A program made the translations under genes and the position numbers. A stretch of 64,000 bases of DNA from Rhabdobacter roseus (GTDB lineage Bacteria; Bacteroidota; Bacteroidia; Cytophagales; Spirosomataceae). The notes beneath the pieces were generated by a model. It saw only the letters and a program-made list of their open reading frames with translations. It was not told the origin of the DNA and did no database searches. Location: contig NZ_JACHGF010000001.1 of the NCBI RefSeq assembly GCF_014202275.1, forward strand, positions 558,001 to 622,000, given 5' to 3'. Below, piece after piece: positions 45,301-53,315 of the stretch; the first letter of the stretch is position 1; each line of letters begins with the position of its first letter.

Positions 45301-45493
45301 TTTGGAAGCGCCCCTGCGTGTCGGAGGTAGTTCCTACGTTGGTGTTTTTTACTACTACGCTTACTCCCGGTAAGGGGTTGCTGGTTTCGTCGGTCACCTG
45401 ACCACTTATTTGTCGGTCTTGCGCATGGGTTGTTTTTCCTAGCACCAGGAGTAGGAAAAAAGCGCACCAAATGCGGGTAGTTGATTTTCTCAT
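42395..45493 (-). CDS. SusC/RagA-family TonB-linked outer-membrane protein
   Basis: The 1032-residue protein has a signal peptide ([20 protein letters not shown]). A carboxypeptidase-regulatory-like domain (about residues 27-105, [26 protein letters not shown]) and a plug (about 110-235, [67 protein letters not shown]) follow. The rest is a long beta barrel ending in VGVNLGF with a final Phe. It imports nutrients with energy from TonB. It heads susC-susD-FG-GAP; no carbohydrate-active enzyme or regulator lies within the cluster. Confidence 0.96.
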   Translation of the reverse strand: [1032 protein letters not shown]

Positions 45494-45896
45494 AGGTTTA
45501 GAATGGTTGATTTGGTTAAACTTTTGATAAATCAGCCCATATCTTCCCCCTCAGAACGACTCCTACTGCACGATGTTCAAAAGGGTGGGATATGGAATAA
45601 TTGTAATAATGACACGATAAATGTATGGTATTATTTTATACTAAAAAAGGATATTTTTTGTTTTGTAACTTTTACTAATTACATTCTAATAATTTGCTAG
45701 CCTTACGTATAGTAGTGATAATGAGTAAAAAAAGGGATGGCGAAAGCAATGCACAAGTGTAGGAGCCTCACGGAGCTGGGGCGGTGAGGTTATGCACGAA
45801 AAGACGGAAGAAAAAGGGGAGGTACCTAAAACCGGCAGGTACTTGAGAGCCTACGGAGCAGGTTGCCGGGCAAGACTACGCCGTAGGCTCCAAAAA
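45494..45896. other. susC upstream region and menB 3' region
   Basis: This 403-base gap has an AT-rich half next to susC (45500-45720) with no recognisable minus-strand -7 box, and a GC-richer half next to menB. Two stems are seen: CCTCAC 45766-45771 with GTGAGG 45784-45789, and a perfect 10-bp repeat GAGCCTACGG 45847-45856 with CCGTAGGCTC 45881-45890, which lies 7 bases past the menB stop. Two GGTAC words occur near 45820 and 45840. Confidence 0.5.
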
Positions 45897-46736
45897 TTAG
45901 GAGTGTTTCGTGAATTTGTCAAAATCCGGCTTTCGCTTTTCCAGAAAAGCATCGCGGCCCTCCTGGGCCTCGTCGGTCATGTAGCCCAGGCGCGTGGCTT
46001 CGCCCGCAAAGATTTGCTGGCCCACCAGGCCGTCGTCGATGAGGTTGAAGGCAAACTTCAGCATCCGGATCGCCATCGGGCTTTTCTCCAGAATCTCCTG
46101 CGCCCACTGGTAGGCGGTTGTTTCTAGCTCGGCGTGGGGTACTACGGCGTTTACCATGCCCATGTCGTAGGCCTCCTGAGCCGAGTAGCTCCGGCCCAGA
46201 AAGAAAATCTCGCGGGCGCGCTTCTGACCAATCTGCCGGGCCAGGTAGGCCGAGCCGTAGCCCGCGTCGTAGCTGGCCACGTTGGCGTCGGTTTGTTTAA
46301 AAATGGCGTGCTCTTGGCTGGCCAGCGTGAGGTCGCACACCACGTGCAGGCTGTGCCCACCGCCCACGGCCCAGCCCGGCACCACCGCGATCACGACCTT
46401 CGTCATGAAGCGAATCTGCCGCTGTACTTCCAGGATGTTGAGCCGGTCCAGGCCGTCGTCGCCCTTGTAGCCGGCTTTGTCGCGGAAGCGCTGGTCGCCG
46501 CCCGAGCAAAAAGCGTACACGCCGTCCTGGGCGGGGCCTTCGCCGGACAAAAGTACCACCCCGATGCGGCCGTCGTGGCGGGCATCTTCGAAGGCATCCA
46601 GCAGCTCAAACACCGTCTTGGGCCGGAACGCATTCCGGACGTCGGGGCGGTTGAAGGCGATCCGCGCTACGCCGTTTAGTTTTTTATACGTAATATCTTC
46701 GTATTCTTTGGCCGTTTGCCAGGCTAATTCGCTCAT
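45897..46736 (-). CDS. menB: 1,4-dihydroxy-2-naphthoyl-CoA synthase
   Basis: The 279-residue enzyme closes the ring of o-succinylbenzoyl-CoA in menaquinone synthesis. It is a crotonase-family member with RIAFNRPDVRNAFRP, AFCSGGDQRFRDKAGY, the oxyanion-hole segment PGWAVGGGHSLHVVCDLTLAS and DAGYGSAYLARQIGQKRAREIFF, which are typical of MenB. No other men genes are in the window. A minus-strand -7 box lies 25 bases upstream of its ATG. Confidence 0.96.
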   Translation of the reverse strand: MSELAWQTAKEYEDITYKKLNGVARIAFNRPDVRNAFRPKTVFELLDAFEDARHDGRIGVVLLSGEGPAQDGVYAFCSGGDQRFRDKAGYKGDDGLDRLNILEVQRQIRFMTKVVIAVVPGWAVGGGHSLHVVCDLTLASQEHAIFKQTDANVASYDAGYGSAYLARQIGQKRAREIFFLGRSYSAQEAYDMGMVNAVVPHAELETTAYQWAQEILEKSPMAIRMLKFAFNLIDDGLVGQQIFAGEATRLGYMTDEAQEGRDAFLEKRKPDFDKFTKHS

Positions 46737-47029
46737 AGTACTTGTGTTTTTTTAGGAAATCCAAAAGTACATAAAATAGCCAATCGGGCCGAAGCCAAAG
46801 TACCCTTCCGCCCAAGTAGGTACCCGGAGCACTAGTCATCAGGTACCTTCATGCGACGTCCTTAGAGGGGTAGTTCAAAGTACCTTTCCGTGGTTCAAGA
46901 GCAGGTACTTGCGGCTATAGCATCGGCTAGGTACCTGGGGCGTTTCTTTTCATGCGGCAAAATCCTGAACTCATCATGGCCTTTGGGGTAGTTCGTCGGG
47001 AATAAGTACCCCTCAGTGGTGGCGGTGGC
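46737..47029. other. Intergenic region dense in GTAC words
   Basis: By eye this divergent gap between menB and the TonB receptor gene holds eight RGTACY hexamers (near 46738, 46799, 46817, 46842, 46879, 46904, 46930 and 47005), about 25 times the number expected by chance. AAGTACCT 46878-46885 and AGGTACTT 46903-46910 are inverted. No gene is apparent. Confidence 0.6.
46762..46769 (-). promoter_or_regulatory. -7 box for menB
   Basis: CAAAAGTA on the plus strand reads TACTTTTG on the minus strand, a full match to TAnnTTTG, 25 bases upstream of the menB start codon. No -33 TTG at the best spacing was found. Confidence 0.4.
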
Positions 47030-47037
47030 TAGTTTTG
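47030..47037 (+). promoter_or_regulatory. -7 box for the TonB receptor cluster
   Basis: TAGTTTTG matches TAnnTTTG. It lies 29 bases before the ATG at 47067 and downstream of the alternative ATG at 47016, so it supports the later start. Confidence 0.45.
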
Positions 47038-47066
47038 TATCACTTACGAAGCAAAACGCCCTAGCC

Positions 47067-49229
47067 ATGAAACTTCTTTATGTACTACTCCTGATCGGGC
47101 TGGCTACCACCACCCAGGCCCAGACGCTCGTCAGCGGAAAAGTCACCGACCGCAAAGGACACGCCCTGCCCGGTGCCAACGTATTCCTGAAAGGTACCTA
47201 CGACGGCACCACCACCGATACGCTGGGTATTTTTCGGTTTAGTACCTTCGAAAAAGACTCCGCCACGGTGGCCGTGAGCTTTGTGGGCTACGAAGGCTTT
47301 GAGCAAAAAATCCGGCTACTGGGCCGGGAAGTACCTTTGGTGATTAAGCTGGCAGAAGCCGCCAGTGAGCTCAACACCGTCGTGATCACGGCCGGAGCCT
47401 TTGAAGCCTCCGATGAAAAGCGCATGGCCATGCTCAAGCCGCTCGACATCGTGACGACCGCCGGAGCCGCCGCCGACATCACCGGAGCCATGCAGTTTTT
47501 GCCCGGTGCGCAGCGCGTTGGCGAGCAGGAGGGGCTCTTTGTACGGGGCGGCTCGGGCCTGGAAACAAAGGTCGTCATCGACGGCATGATCGTCCAGAAT
47601 CCGTTTTTTAGCTCCCTGCCCGACGTACAGCAGCGCGGGCGCTTCAATCCGTTTATGTTCAAAGGTACTTCGTTCAGCACGGGTGGATACTCGGCGCAGT
47701 ACGGGCAGGCGCTGTCGTCGGTACTGCTGCTACACACCACCGACCGCGTGAGCAACAACGGCCTGGGCGTGAGCCTCAACCTGGCCAACGCGGGCCTCAA
47801 CTACGACCACGTGGGTGCCAAGCAGTCCGTTTCGGCCGTCGCTTACTACGGCAACCTGAAGCCTTTGTTTGCGTTGGTAAAACAAAACGTGGATTGGCTG
47901 CGCGCGCCGGAATTTGTGGGCTCGTCGCTGACCTACCGCCTCAAAACGACCCCGCACGGCTTGCTGAAAGTATACGGCATGTACTCCGACAGCCGCCTGA
48001 GCATGAACACCCGCGACCCCGGCCGGGAGTCGGGCCAAACGAAACTGGACCTTACCAACCGCAATGCCTTCGTAACCAGTACCTACACCGACCAATGGGC
48101 CGACGGCCGCTGGCTGCTCAACACCGGTTTTTCGTACAGCCGCAACGCCGACGGCATGACGTTCGACGGCCTGGGCTTCGACCGCTTCGACGAGCGCACC
48201 CAGGCGCGGGCGGTGCTGACGCGCCAGTTGCCGGGCAACAGTACGGTACTTTTTGGGGCCGAGGTACACGCTATTCGATTAGAGAATGGCGTCGAGGGGG
48301 TACTTTATAGCCTACAGGATAACTACTCGGCGGCTTTTGTCGAAACGGAAATCTACCTGTCGCGCCAACTGGCCGCCCGCCTGGGTACCCGCGCCGAGTA
48401 CTCCTCGCTCCTGAACCGCTTCAACCTGGCCCCGCGGCTGTCGCTGGCCTACAAAACCGGGCCGTACAGCCAGGTAGCGCTGGCCGCCGGGCAGTTTTAC
48501 CAAAATCCGGATTACAGGTACCTGTACCTCAATCAGAACCTGGGCTTTGAGCGCGCCGACCACGCCATCCTGAACTACCAGATCATCAAAAACAAGCGGA
48601 CGTTCCGGATTGAGGCGTTTTACAAAAACTACGCGCAGCTGGTGCGGGAATATACCGGCCAGGCCTTCGACGCCAATCCGTACCGCTTCCCCTGGGGCCG
48701 CACCGACAACGCGGGCTACGGCTACGCGCAGGGTTTCGACGTTTTTTGGCGGGATCAGAAATTGGTCAAGAATTTTGACTACTGGGTTTCGTACAGCTAC
48801 GTGGACTCGCGGCGCTTGTTTCAGCAGTTTGAGGTGTCGGCTACGCCTACCTTCGTGTCCAACCACAACGCCAGCCTGATCACGAAGTACTGGCTGGAGA
48901 AAATCCAGACGAGCCTCAACCTCACCTACGCCTTCACCAGCGGGCGGCCCTACTACAATCCCAACCACGAGTACTTTCTGCGCGACCGCACGCCGCCGGT
49001 GCATCTGGTGAGCCTCCAGGCCAGCAAGCTCACGAGCCTCAAGGGCAACTTTGTGGTGTTGTATGCCTCGCTGGATAATGTCCTGAATACCCGTAATGTC
49101 TTTACCTACCGCTTCACGCCCGACGGCCAAACGCGTTACGCCGTGGGTCCGCAGAGTTACCGTAGCTTCTTCGTAGGCATGCAGATCTACCTCTCCAAAA
49201 AGGCAAAAGTAGATAAAGCCGATTTGTAG
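47067..49229 (+). CDS. TonB-dependent receptor with carboxypeptidase-like domain
   Basis: The start at 47067 gives 720 residues beginning with a clear signal peptide (MKLLYVLLLIGLATTTQAQ). A carboxypeptidase-regulatory-like domain (about residues 22-100, VSGKVTDRKGHALPGANVFLKG), a plug (DITGAMQFLPGAQRVGEQEGLFVRGGSGLETKVVIDGMIVQNPFF) and a barrel (about 210-720) follow. It lacks a SusD partner, so it is a stand-alone TonB receptor with unknown substrate. The exported repeat protein starts 51 bases downstream. DNA here is GC-rich (38 of 60 bases in the line at 47101). Confidence 0.9.
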   Translation: MKLLYVLLLIGLATTTQAQTLVSGKVTDRKGHALPGANVFLKGTYDGTTTDTLGIFRFSTFEKDSATVAVSFVGYEGFEQKIRLLGREVPLVIKLAEAASELNTVVITAGAFEASDEKRMAMLKPLDIVTTAGAAADITGAMQFLPGAQRVGEQEGLFVRGGSGLETKVVIDGMIVQNPFFSSLPDVQQRGRFNPFMFKGTSFSTGGYSAQYGQALSSVLLLHTTDRVSNNGLGVSLNLANAGLNYDHVGAKQSVSAVAYYGNLKPLFALVKQNVDWLRAPEFVGSSLTYRLKTTPHGLLKVYGMYSDSRLSMNTRDPGRESGQTKLDLTNRNAFVTSTYTDQWADGRWLLNTGFSYSRNADGMTFDGLGFDRFDERTQARAVLTRQLPGNSTVLFGAEVHAIRLENGVEGVLYSLQDNYSAAFVETEIYLSRQLAARLGTRAEYSSLLNRFNLAPRLSLAYKTGPYSQVALAAGQFYQNPDYRYLYLNQNLGFERADHAILNYQIIKNKRTFRIEAFYKNYAQLVREYTGQAFDANPYRFPWGRTDNAGYGYAQGFDVFWRDQKLVKNFDYWVSYSYVDSRRLFQQFEVSATPTFVSNHNASLITKYWLEKIQTSLNLTYAFTSGRPYYNPNHEYFLRDRTPPVHLVSLQASKLTSLKGNFVVLYASLDNVLNTRNVFTYRFTPDGQTRYAVGPQSYRSFFVGMQIYLSKKAKVDKADL

Positions 49230-49280
49230 AATAATACATTGAAACTCATTTTTAACCAATCCATAAACTACCTGAATACT

Positions 49281-49940
49281 ATGAAAAATCTACTTTTGCT
49301 CGCCGTCGTGGCCTTACTGGCCCTAACTCCCGCTTTTGCCCAAAACGAAAAGTACCTTCAGGCCATGACCGCCGCGCTGCAGACTTTTCAGCAGCAGACC
49401 TCCGGCGAGCCCGACGCGGCGGCCATGCAGGAGCTGGCTAACCGCTTTGAGCGCATCGGTGCCGCTGAACCCAACGAGTGGTTGCCGCGCTACTACGCCG
49501 CCTATGCCTACGGTACGTTGGGTTTTTCGGGCGATAACCTGCGGACCAAGGACCAGTACCTCGACAAAGCCGATGCTCTCCTGAAAGAAGCCGAGCGCAT
49601 TCCTTCCCAACAGGCCGACGAGCTGGCCGTGATGAAAGCGTACATAACCCAGGCGCGCCTGGCCGCCGACCCCATGTCCCGCTGGCAAACCTACGGCGCG
49701 CAGTTTGGCGAGTACCTGGCCATTGCCAAGAAAAGCAACGCCAACAACCCGCGGATTTACTACCTGGAGGGTACCAATCTGTTTTATACGCCCGAGGAGT
49801 ACGGCGGAGGAAAGAAAGCGGCCAAGCCCCTTTTTGAAAAAGCGATGGAAAAATACGCCCACTTCCAGCCCGCCAGTACCTTGCATCCGCAGTGGGGAAA
49901 AGAACATACGCGTTGGTTTATGGAGCAATGCAATCAGTAA
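49281..49940 (+). CDS. Exported TPR-like protein
   Basis: The start at ATG 49281 gives 219 residues with a signal peptide (MKNLLLLAVVALLALTPAFAQ). The mature part is wholly helical with repeat-like pairs (AAMQELANRFERIGAAEPNEWLPRYYAAYAYGTLG, DKADALLKEAERIPSQQADELAVMKAYITQARLA, GGGKKAAKPLFEKAMEKYAHF), suggesting degenerate TPRs. I do not recognise a named function. It stands between a TonB receptor and a sensor kinase and may act as a periplasmic partner of either. Confidence 0.75.
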   Translation: MKNLLLLAVVALLALTPAFAQNEKYLQAMTAALQTFQQQTSGEPDAAAMQELANRFERIGAAEPNEWLPRYYAAYAYGTLGFSGDNLRTKDQYLDKADALLKEAERIPSQQADELAVMKAYITQARLAADPMSRWQTYGAQFGEYLAIAKKSNANNPRIYYLEGTNLFYTPEEYGGGKKAAKPLFEKAMEKYAHFQPASTLHPQWGKEHTRWFMEQCNQ

Positions 49941-49987
49941 ATGGGCAGCCTGCCAAGTACCCCCGCTCAGTCTCGGAAAGAATTTCC

Positions 49988-49995
49988 TAACTTAG
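49988..49995 (+). promoter_or_regulatory. Possible -7 box for the pentapeptide kinase
   Basis: TAACTTAG differs from TAnnTTTG at one base. It lies 42 bases before the preferred ATG at 50037 and within the alternative upstream frame, so it weakly supports the later start. Confidence 0.25.
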
Positions 49996-50036
49996 CGACC
50001 GGATTTTTCCGGCCCCGGAAAGTAAAGCAGCGCCGC

Positions 50037-51497
50037 ATGAACCGTGAGCAGTTACTCGATCTACTGAAGAACAACCAGCAACCCCTGCGGATGAGGGCTT
50101 CGTCGCTGTCTAATTTTGACTTCAGCGGGATGGATCTAACGGGTGCCGACCTGAGTTTTTCTAACCTGGAGCGAGCCAACTTCAACGGCGCTATTCTGCG
50201 TAACGCCACCATTCGGGCCGCCGCGCTGAACCGGGCTTCGTTTCGCAATGCCGATTTGACCAACGCCGACCTGAGCTTTAGCAGCCTGATGGACGCCGAC
50301 CTGACCGGGGCCAAAATCGATGGCATTAATTTTAGTTTTTCGGCCCGCGAAAAATCGTTTGACTGGGAAGATTTCAGCCTGGTCGGGCTCATCCAGAGCC
50401 AGAGTTGGGTAGGTACTTTGGTGGCCATTATCCTGGGTGCCATCATGCTCTATGGGTTCAATGCCATCGTTTTTTTTACCGCCGAAATCTATTTTACTTC
50501 CGAGCCCATACGGGCGGGTCTTTACCAGTTTCTGACGGTACAAAATATCACCGCCGGGGTACTTACGGTGGTACTTACGCAGGCCATGAGCCTGTGGCTG
50601 GAACCCTTCATTCGGCGAGAAGCCCTGCAATACCTGGTCTTGTCGGTGACTATCCTGGTCTTTAATCAAGTCGTAAATGCGGGCATCTATTTTCTGTTCG
50701 GAAAAGAGATGGTGGATCAATTTGTGATCCAGTACCCCAATGAAGCCGGCCAAAAAGTACCCTGGTACTGGTACATGATCGGGCCGGTGCTGGTAGCCAA
50801 TGCGATCTACTACCTGGGCAAGCGCGGCAAACAGCTCTCGCGCAAGATGTCGGATCAGGAAGTGCAACTCCTCAACCTGGAAAAGCTAAAAACCCGGGCG
50901 GAGCTGGACGCGCTCCAGGCGCGCATTAATCCTCATTTTTTGTATAATTCCCTCAATAGCATCGCCAGCCTGGTCCACGAAGACCCCGACAAAGCCGAGG
51001 AAATGACCCTACTGCTTTCGAAGCTCTTTCGCTACACGACCGGCCGCAGAAACGACGACTATTTTGACAGCATTGAGCACGAATTGGAAATGGTCGCTAC
51101 CTACCTGAAAGTAGAGCAGGTACGTTTTGGCGCGCGGCTGGAGTTTGCGGTGGAAGTAAAAGACCCGACGCTGAACGAGCTCCGGATCCCGAAGTTTCTG
51201 CTGCAGCCCATCGTAGAGAATGCCGTCAAGCACGGCATCAGCAAACTACCCGAGCAGGGCTGCATTCGGGTGCAGATCTACGAGCAGGAAGGCTGCCTGC
51301 ACCTGTGCGTCTACGACAACGGCCCGGCCTTCCCCGACACCATGAACGCTGGCTACGGCCTGCGGAGTATCCAGGACAAGCTCCGACTGCTCTACCAGGA
51401 AGATGCCCTCGTGGAGCTTCACAATGCTCCTCAGAAGTACCTTTGCGTGAAGATCAAGAAGCAGCGGCTCACCGAGCCGCCGGGCGCGGGTACTTAG
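50037..51497 (+). CDS. Pentapeptide-repeat LytS-type histidine kinase
   Basis: The start at ATG 50037 gives 486 residues. Residues about 20-95 are some fifteen A(D/N)LXX-type pentapeptides (GADLS, RANFN, NADLT, DADLT), a right-handed beta-helix. Four transmembrane segments follow (about 120-270). Then comes a LytS/YehU-type kinase with phospho-acceptor His300 in INPHFLYNSLNS and the ATPase motifs VENAVKHGIS, YDNGPAFPD and GYGLRSIQDKL. It is followed 63 bases later by a LytTR regulator, its likely partner. The pentapeptide input is cytoplasmic by topology and unusual. Confidence 0.9.
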   Translation: MNREQLLDLLKNNQQPLRMRASSLSNFDFSGMDLTGADLSFSNLERANFNGAILRNATIRAAALNRASFRNADLTNADLSFSSLMDADLTGAKIDGINFSFSAREKSFDWEDFSLVGLIQSQSWVGTLVAIILGAIMLYGFNAIVFFTAEIYFTSEPIRAGLYQFLTVQNITAGVLTVVLTQAMSLWLEPFIRREALQYLVLSVTILVFNQVVNAGIYFLFGKEMVDQFVIQYPNEAGQKVPWYWYMIGPVLVANAIYYLGKRGKQLSRKMSDQEVQLLNLEKLKTRAELDALQARINPHFLYNSLNSIASLVHEDPDKAEEMTLLLSKLFRYTTGRRNDDYFDSIEHELEMVATYLKVEQVRFGARLEFAVEVKDPTLNELRIPKFLLQPIVENAVKHGISKLPEQGCIRVQIYEQEGCLHLCVYDNGPAFPDTMNAGYGLRSIQDKLRLLYQEDALVELHNAPQKYLCVKIKKQRLTEPPGAGT

Positions 51498-51520
51498 GCC
51501 AAGGTACCTAGGCCGAGAAC

Positions 51521-51528
51521 TACCTTTG
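51521..51528 (+). promoter_or_regulatory. -7 box before the LytTR regulator gene
   Basis: TACCTTTG matches TAnnTTTG and lies 32 bases before the regulator ATG. No TTG at -33 spacing was seen. The regulator may therefore have its own transcription besides readthrough from the kinase gene. Confidence 0.4.
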
Positions 51529-51560
51529 TAACTATTGAAATAGCCCGTAAAGTACCTGGT

Positions 51561-52346
51561 ATGAATTTTCCCCTCACCACCATCCTGATCGACGATGAGC
51601 CCCTGGCCCTGAAGCGCCTGCGGCGCCTGCTCGAAAAGTACCCCGAGACGTTTGCCATTGTGGCGGAGGCCCAAAACGGGGCCCAAGGCCTGGTGGCGAT
51701 CGAAGCCCACCGGCCCGACCTCATCTTTCTGGACATCGAAATGCCCGTGCTGAACGGATTCGAAATGCTGGCGCATGTGCAGCTGATGCCGCTGGTGGTG
51801 TTCTCTACGGCCTACGACCAGTACGCCATCAGGGCCTTCGAAGAAAATTCTCTGGACTACCTCCTGAAGCCCATCGAGAACGACCGCCTGCTCAAAACAA
51901 TAGAAAAGCTACGCAGGCGCGTAGAAGCCGACAAAGGTACCCAGCCGCAGGGCGTGAATCCTTACGCAGAGAGCCTGGCCCGGCTGCTGGAAGAAATGAA
52001 GCCCAAAAAAAAGATGTTTTCGCTGTCGGTAAAGTCCGGCGATCGCATCCTGCTCATTCCGCTTACGGACATCTCCCACTTCGAAGCGGAAGAAAAGTAC
52101 GTATTCTTAAGTACCCTGGAAGGACAAAAGTACCTGCTTTCCTACACCCTTACCAGCCTGGAAGAAAAGCTTCCGGAGCACTTCGTCCGCATCAGCCGGT
52201 CCATCATCCTTAATGTGCACCATATTCAGGAAGTGCAAAAGTATTTTAACGGAAAGTACCTCATTAGTATGCGCGACAAAAAAGCCTCTCAGCTCCAAAC
52301 CGGCAGCTCCTACACGGATTCGGTTCGGCGCCTGCTCGATTTGTAA
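51561..52346 (+). CDS. LytTR-family response regulator
   Basis: The 261-residue protein has a receiver domain (about residues 5-120) with acidic pair Asp11-Asp12, phospho-acceptor Asp58 in LIFLDIEMP, and YLLKPIENDRLL. A LytTR DNA-binding domain follows (about 155-261) with DISHFEAEEKYVFLSTLEGQKYLLSYTLTSLEEKLP, FVRISRSIILNVHHIQEV and SYTDSVRRLL. It is the probable partner of the pentapeptide kinase just upstream. The pair likely controls the receptor cluster, which is inferred from position. Confidence 0.95.
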   Translation: MNFPLTTILIDDEPLALKRLRRLLEKYPETFAIVAEAQNGAQGLVAIEAHRPDLIFLDIEMPVLNGFEMLAHVQLMPLVVFSTAYDQYAIRAFEENSLDYLLKPIENDRLLKTIEKLRRRVEADKGTQPQGVNPYAESLARLLEEMKPKKKMFSLSVKSGDRILLIPLTDISHFEAEEKYVFLSTLEGQKYLLSYTLTSLEEKLPEHFVRISRSIILNVHHIQEVQKYFNGKYLISMRDKKASQLQTGSSYTDSVRRLLDL

Positions 52347-52558
52347 GACCTCCTCCCAACGAATTGATTTTGAAGAGGTCATTCTTCTTCCTAAATTGCA
52401 CCCTGTTTCACCCTAAGTAAGGTATTTGCATTGTATACATCCTTTCTTTGTCGTCACTTGACCCGCCAACCGCTTCGTCTGGTGAAGGGAATCGACCTGG
52501 TGCCTCCGTGGGTAAAGATCATGGTACTGTTAAAAAATGTTAAAAGAGTCCTGCGGTA

Positions 52559-53308
52559 ATGAAAGAACTCATTGATTCGAGCAATCTACCCAAACACATT
52601 GCCGTTATCATGGACGGAAACGGGCGGTGGGCTCAGAAACAGGGAGCTGCGCGTATATTTGGGCATCGAAATGCCATCAAGGCCGTTCGGGAGGTAACCG
52701 AAGGCTGTGCGGAGTTAGGCGTGGAATACCTAACCCTTTATGCTTTTTCAACCGAAAACTGGGCTCGCCCTAAATTTGAAGTACAGGCCTTGATGGAGCT
52801 TCTGGTGCATACTATTCGCGAAGAGCTACCTACTTTACAGAAAAACAACGTACGCCTGGACTCCATTGGGGAGCTAAACAGCCTACCGGCCAACTGCCGG
52901 CGAGAACTGCAGGAAGCTACCGAGCGCACACGTACCAACACCGGGCTCAACCTGGTGCTGGCGTTGGGGTACAGCGGGAAGTGGGATATTATTCAGGCCA
53001 CCCGCCAACTGGCCCAGGAAGTAAAGGAAGGTACTTTGCTACCCGAAGAGATTGACGAAAAGCGATTGAACGAGCGACTGGCCACGCAGGGCCGACCCGA
53101 CGTAGACCTCATGCTGCGTACCGGTGGTGACCATCGCATCAGTAATTTCCTTCTTTGGCAGCTTGCTTACGCCGAGTTGTACATCTATGATGAAGTATTT
53201 TGGCCCGATTTCCGTAAACCCCATTTATACCAGGCTATTGTAGCCTACCAGCAGCGAGAGCGCCGCTTTGGCAAAACCAGCGATCAGGTGAAAGTAGGTG
53301 GTATATAA
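52559..53308 (+). CDS. uppS: Isoprenyl transferase (undecaprenyl diphosphate synthase)
   Basis: The 249-residue enzyme makes the C55 lipid carrier for peptidoglycan and polysaccharide synthesis by adding isoprene units in cis. It has the family motifs HIAVIMDGNGRWAQKQG (catalytic Asp19), GHRNAIKAVREV, YAFSTENWARP and DLMLRTGGDHRISNFLLWQLAYAELY. It starts the uppS-bamA-ompH-ompH set and ends 7 bases before the bamA ATG. Confidence 0.97.
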   Translation: MKELIDSSNLPKHIAVIMDGNGRWAQKQGAARIFGHRNAIKAVREVTEGCAELGVEYLTLYAFSTENWARPKFEVQALMELLVHTIREELPTLQKNNVRLDSIGELNSLPANCRRELQEATERTRTNTGLNLVLALGYSGKWDIIQATRQLAQEVKEGTLLPEEIDEKRLNERLATQGRPDVDLMLRTGGDHRISNFLLWQLAYAELYIYDEVFWPDFRKPHLYQAIVAYQQRERRFGKTSDQVKVGGI

Positions 53309-53315
53309 AAACGAT

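Noticed and set aside
47016-47066. Upstream ATG for the TonB receptor
   Set aside because: It precedes the TAGTTTTG promoter box and would put 17 residues ahead of a perfect signal peptide.
48312-49259. Long minus-strand frame of 315 codons opposite the TonB receptor
   Set aside because: It lies wholly antisense to a well-supported receptor gene in GC-rich DNA, and its translation is low in recognisable motifs. It is a shadow of the real gene.
50136-50867. Minus-strand frame of 243 codons opposite the pentapeptide kinase
   Set aside because: It arises from the regular pentapeptide codon pattern on the other strand and has no motif.
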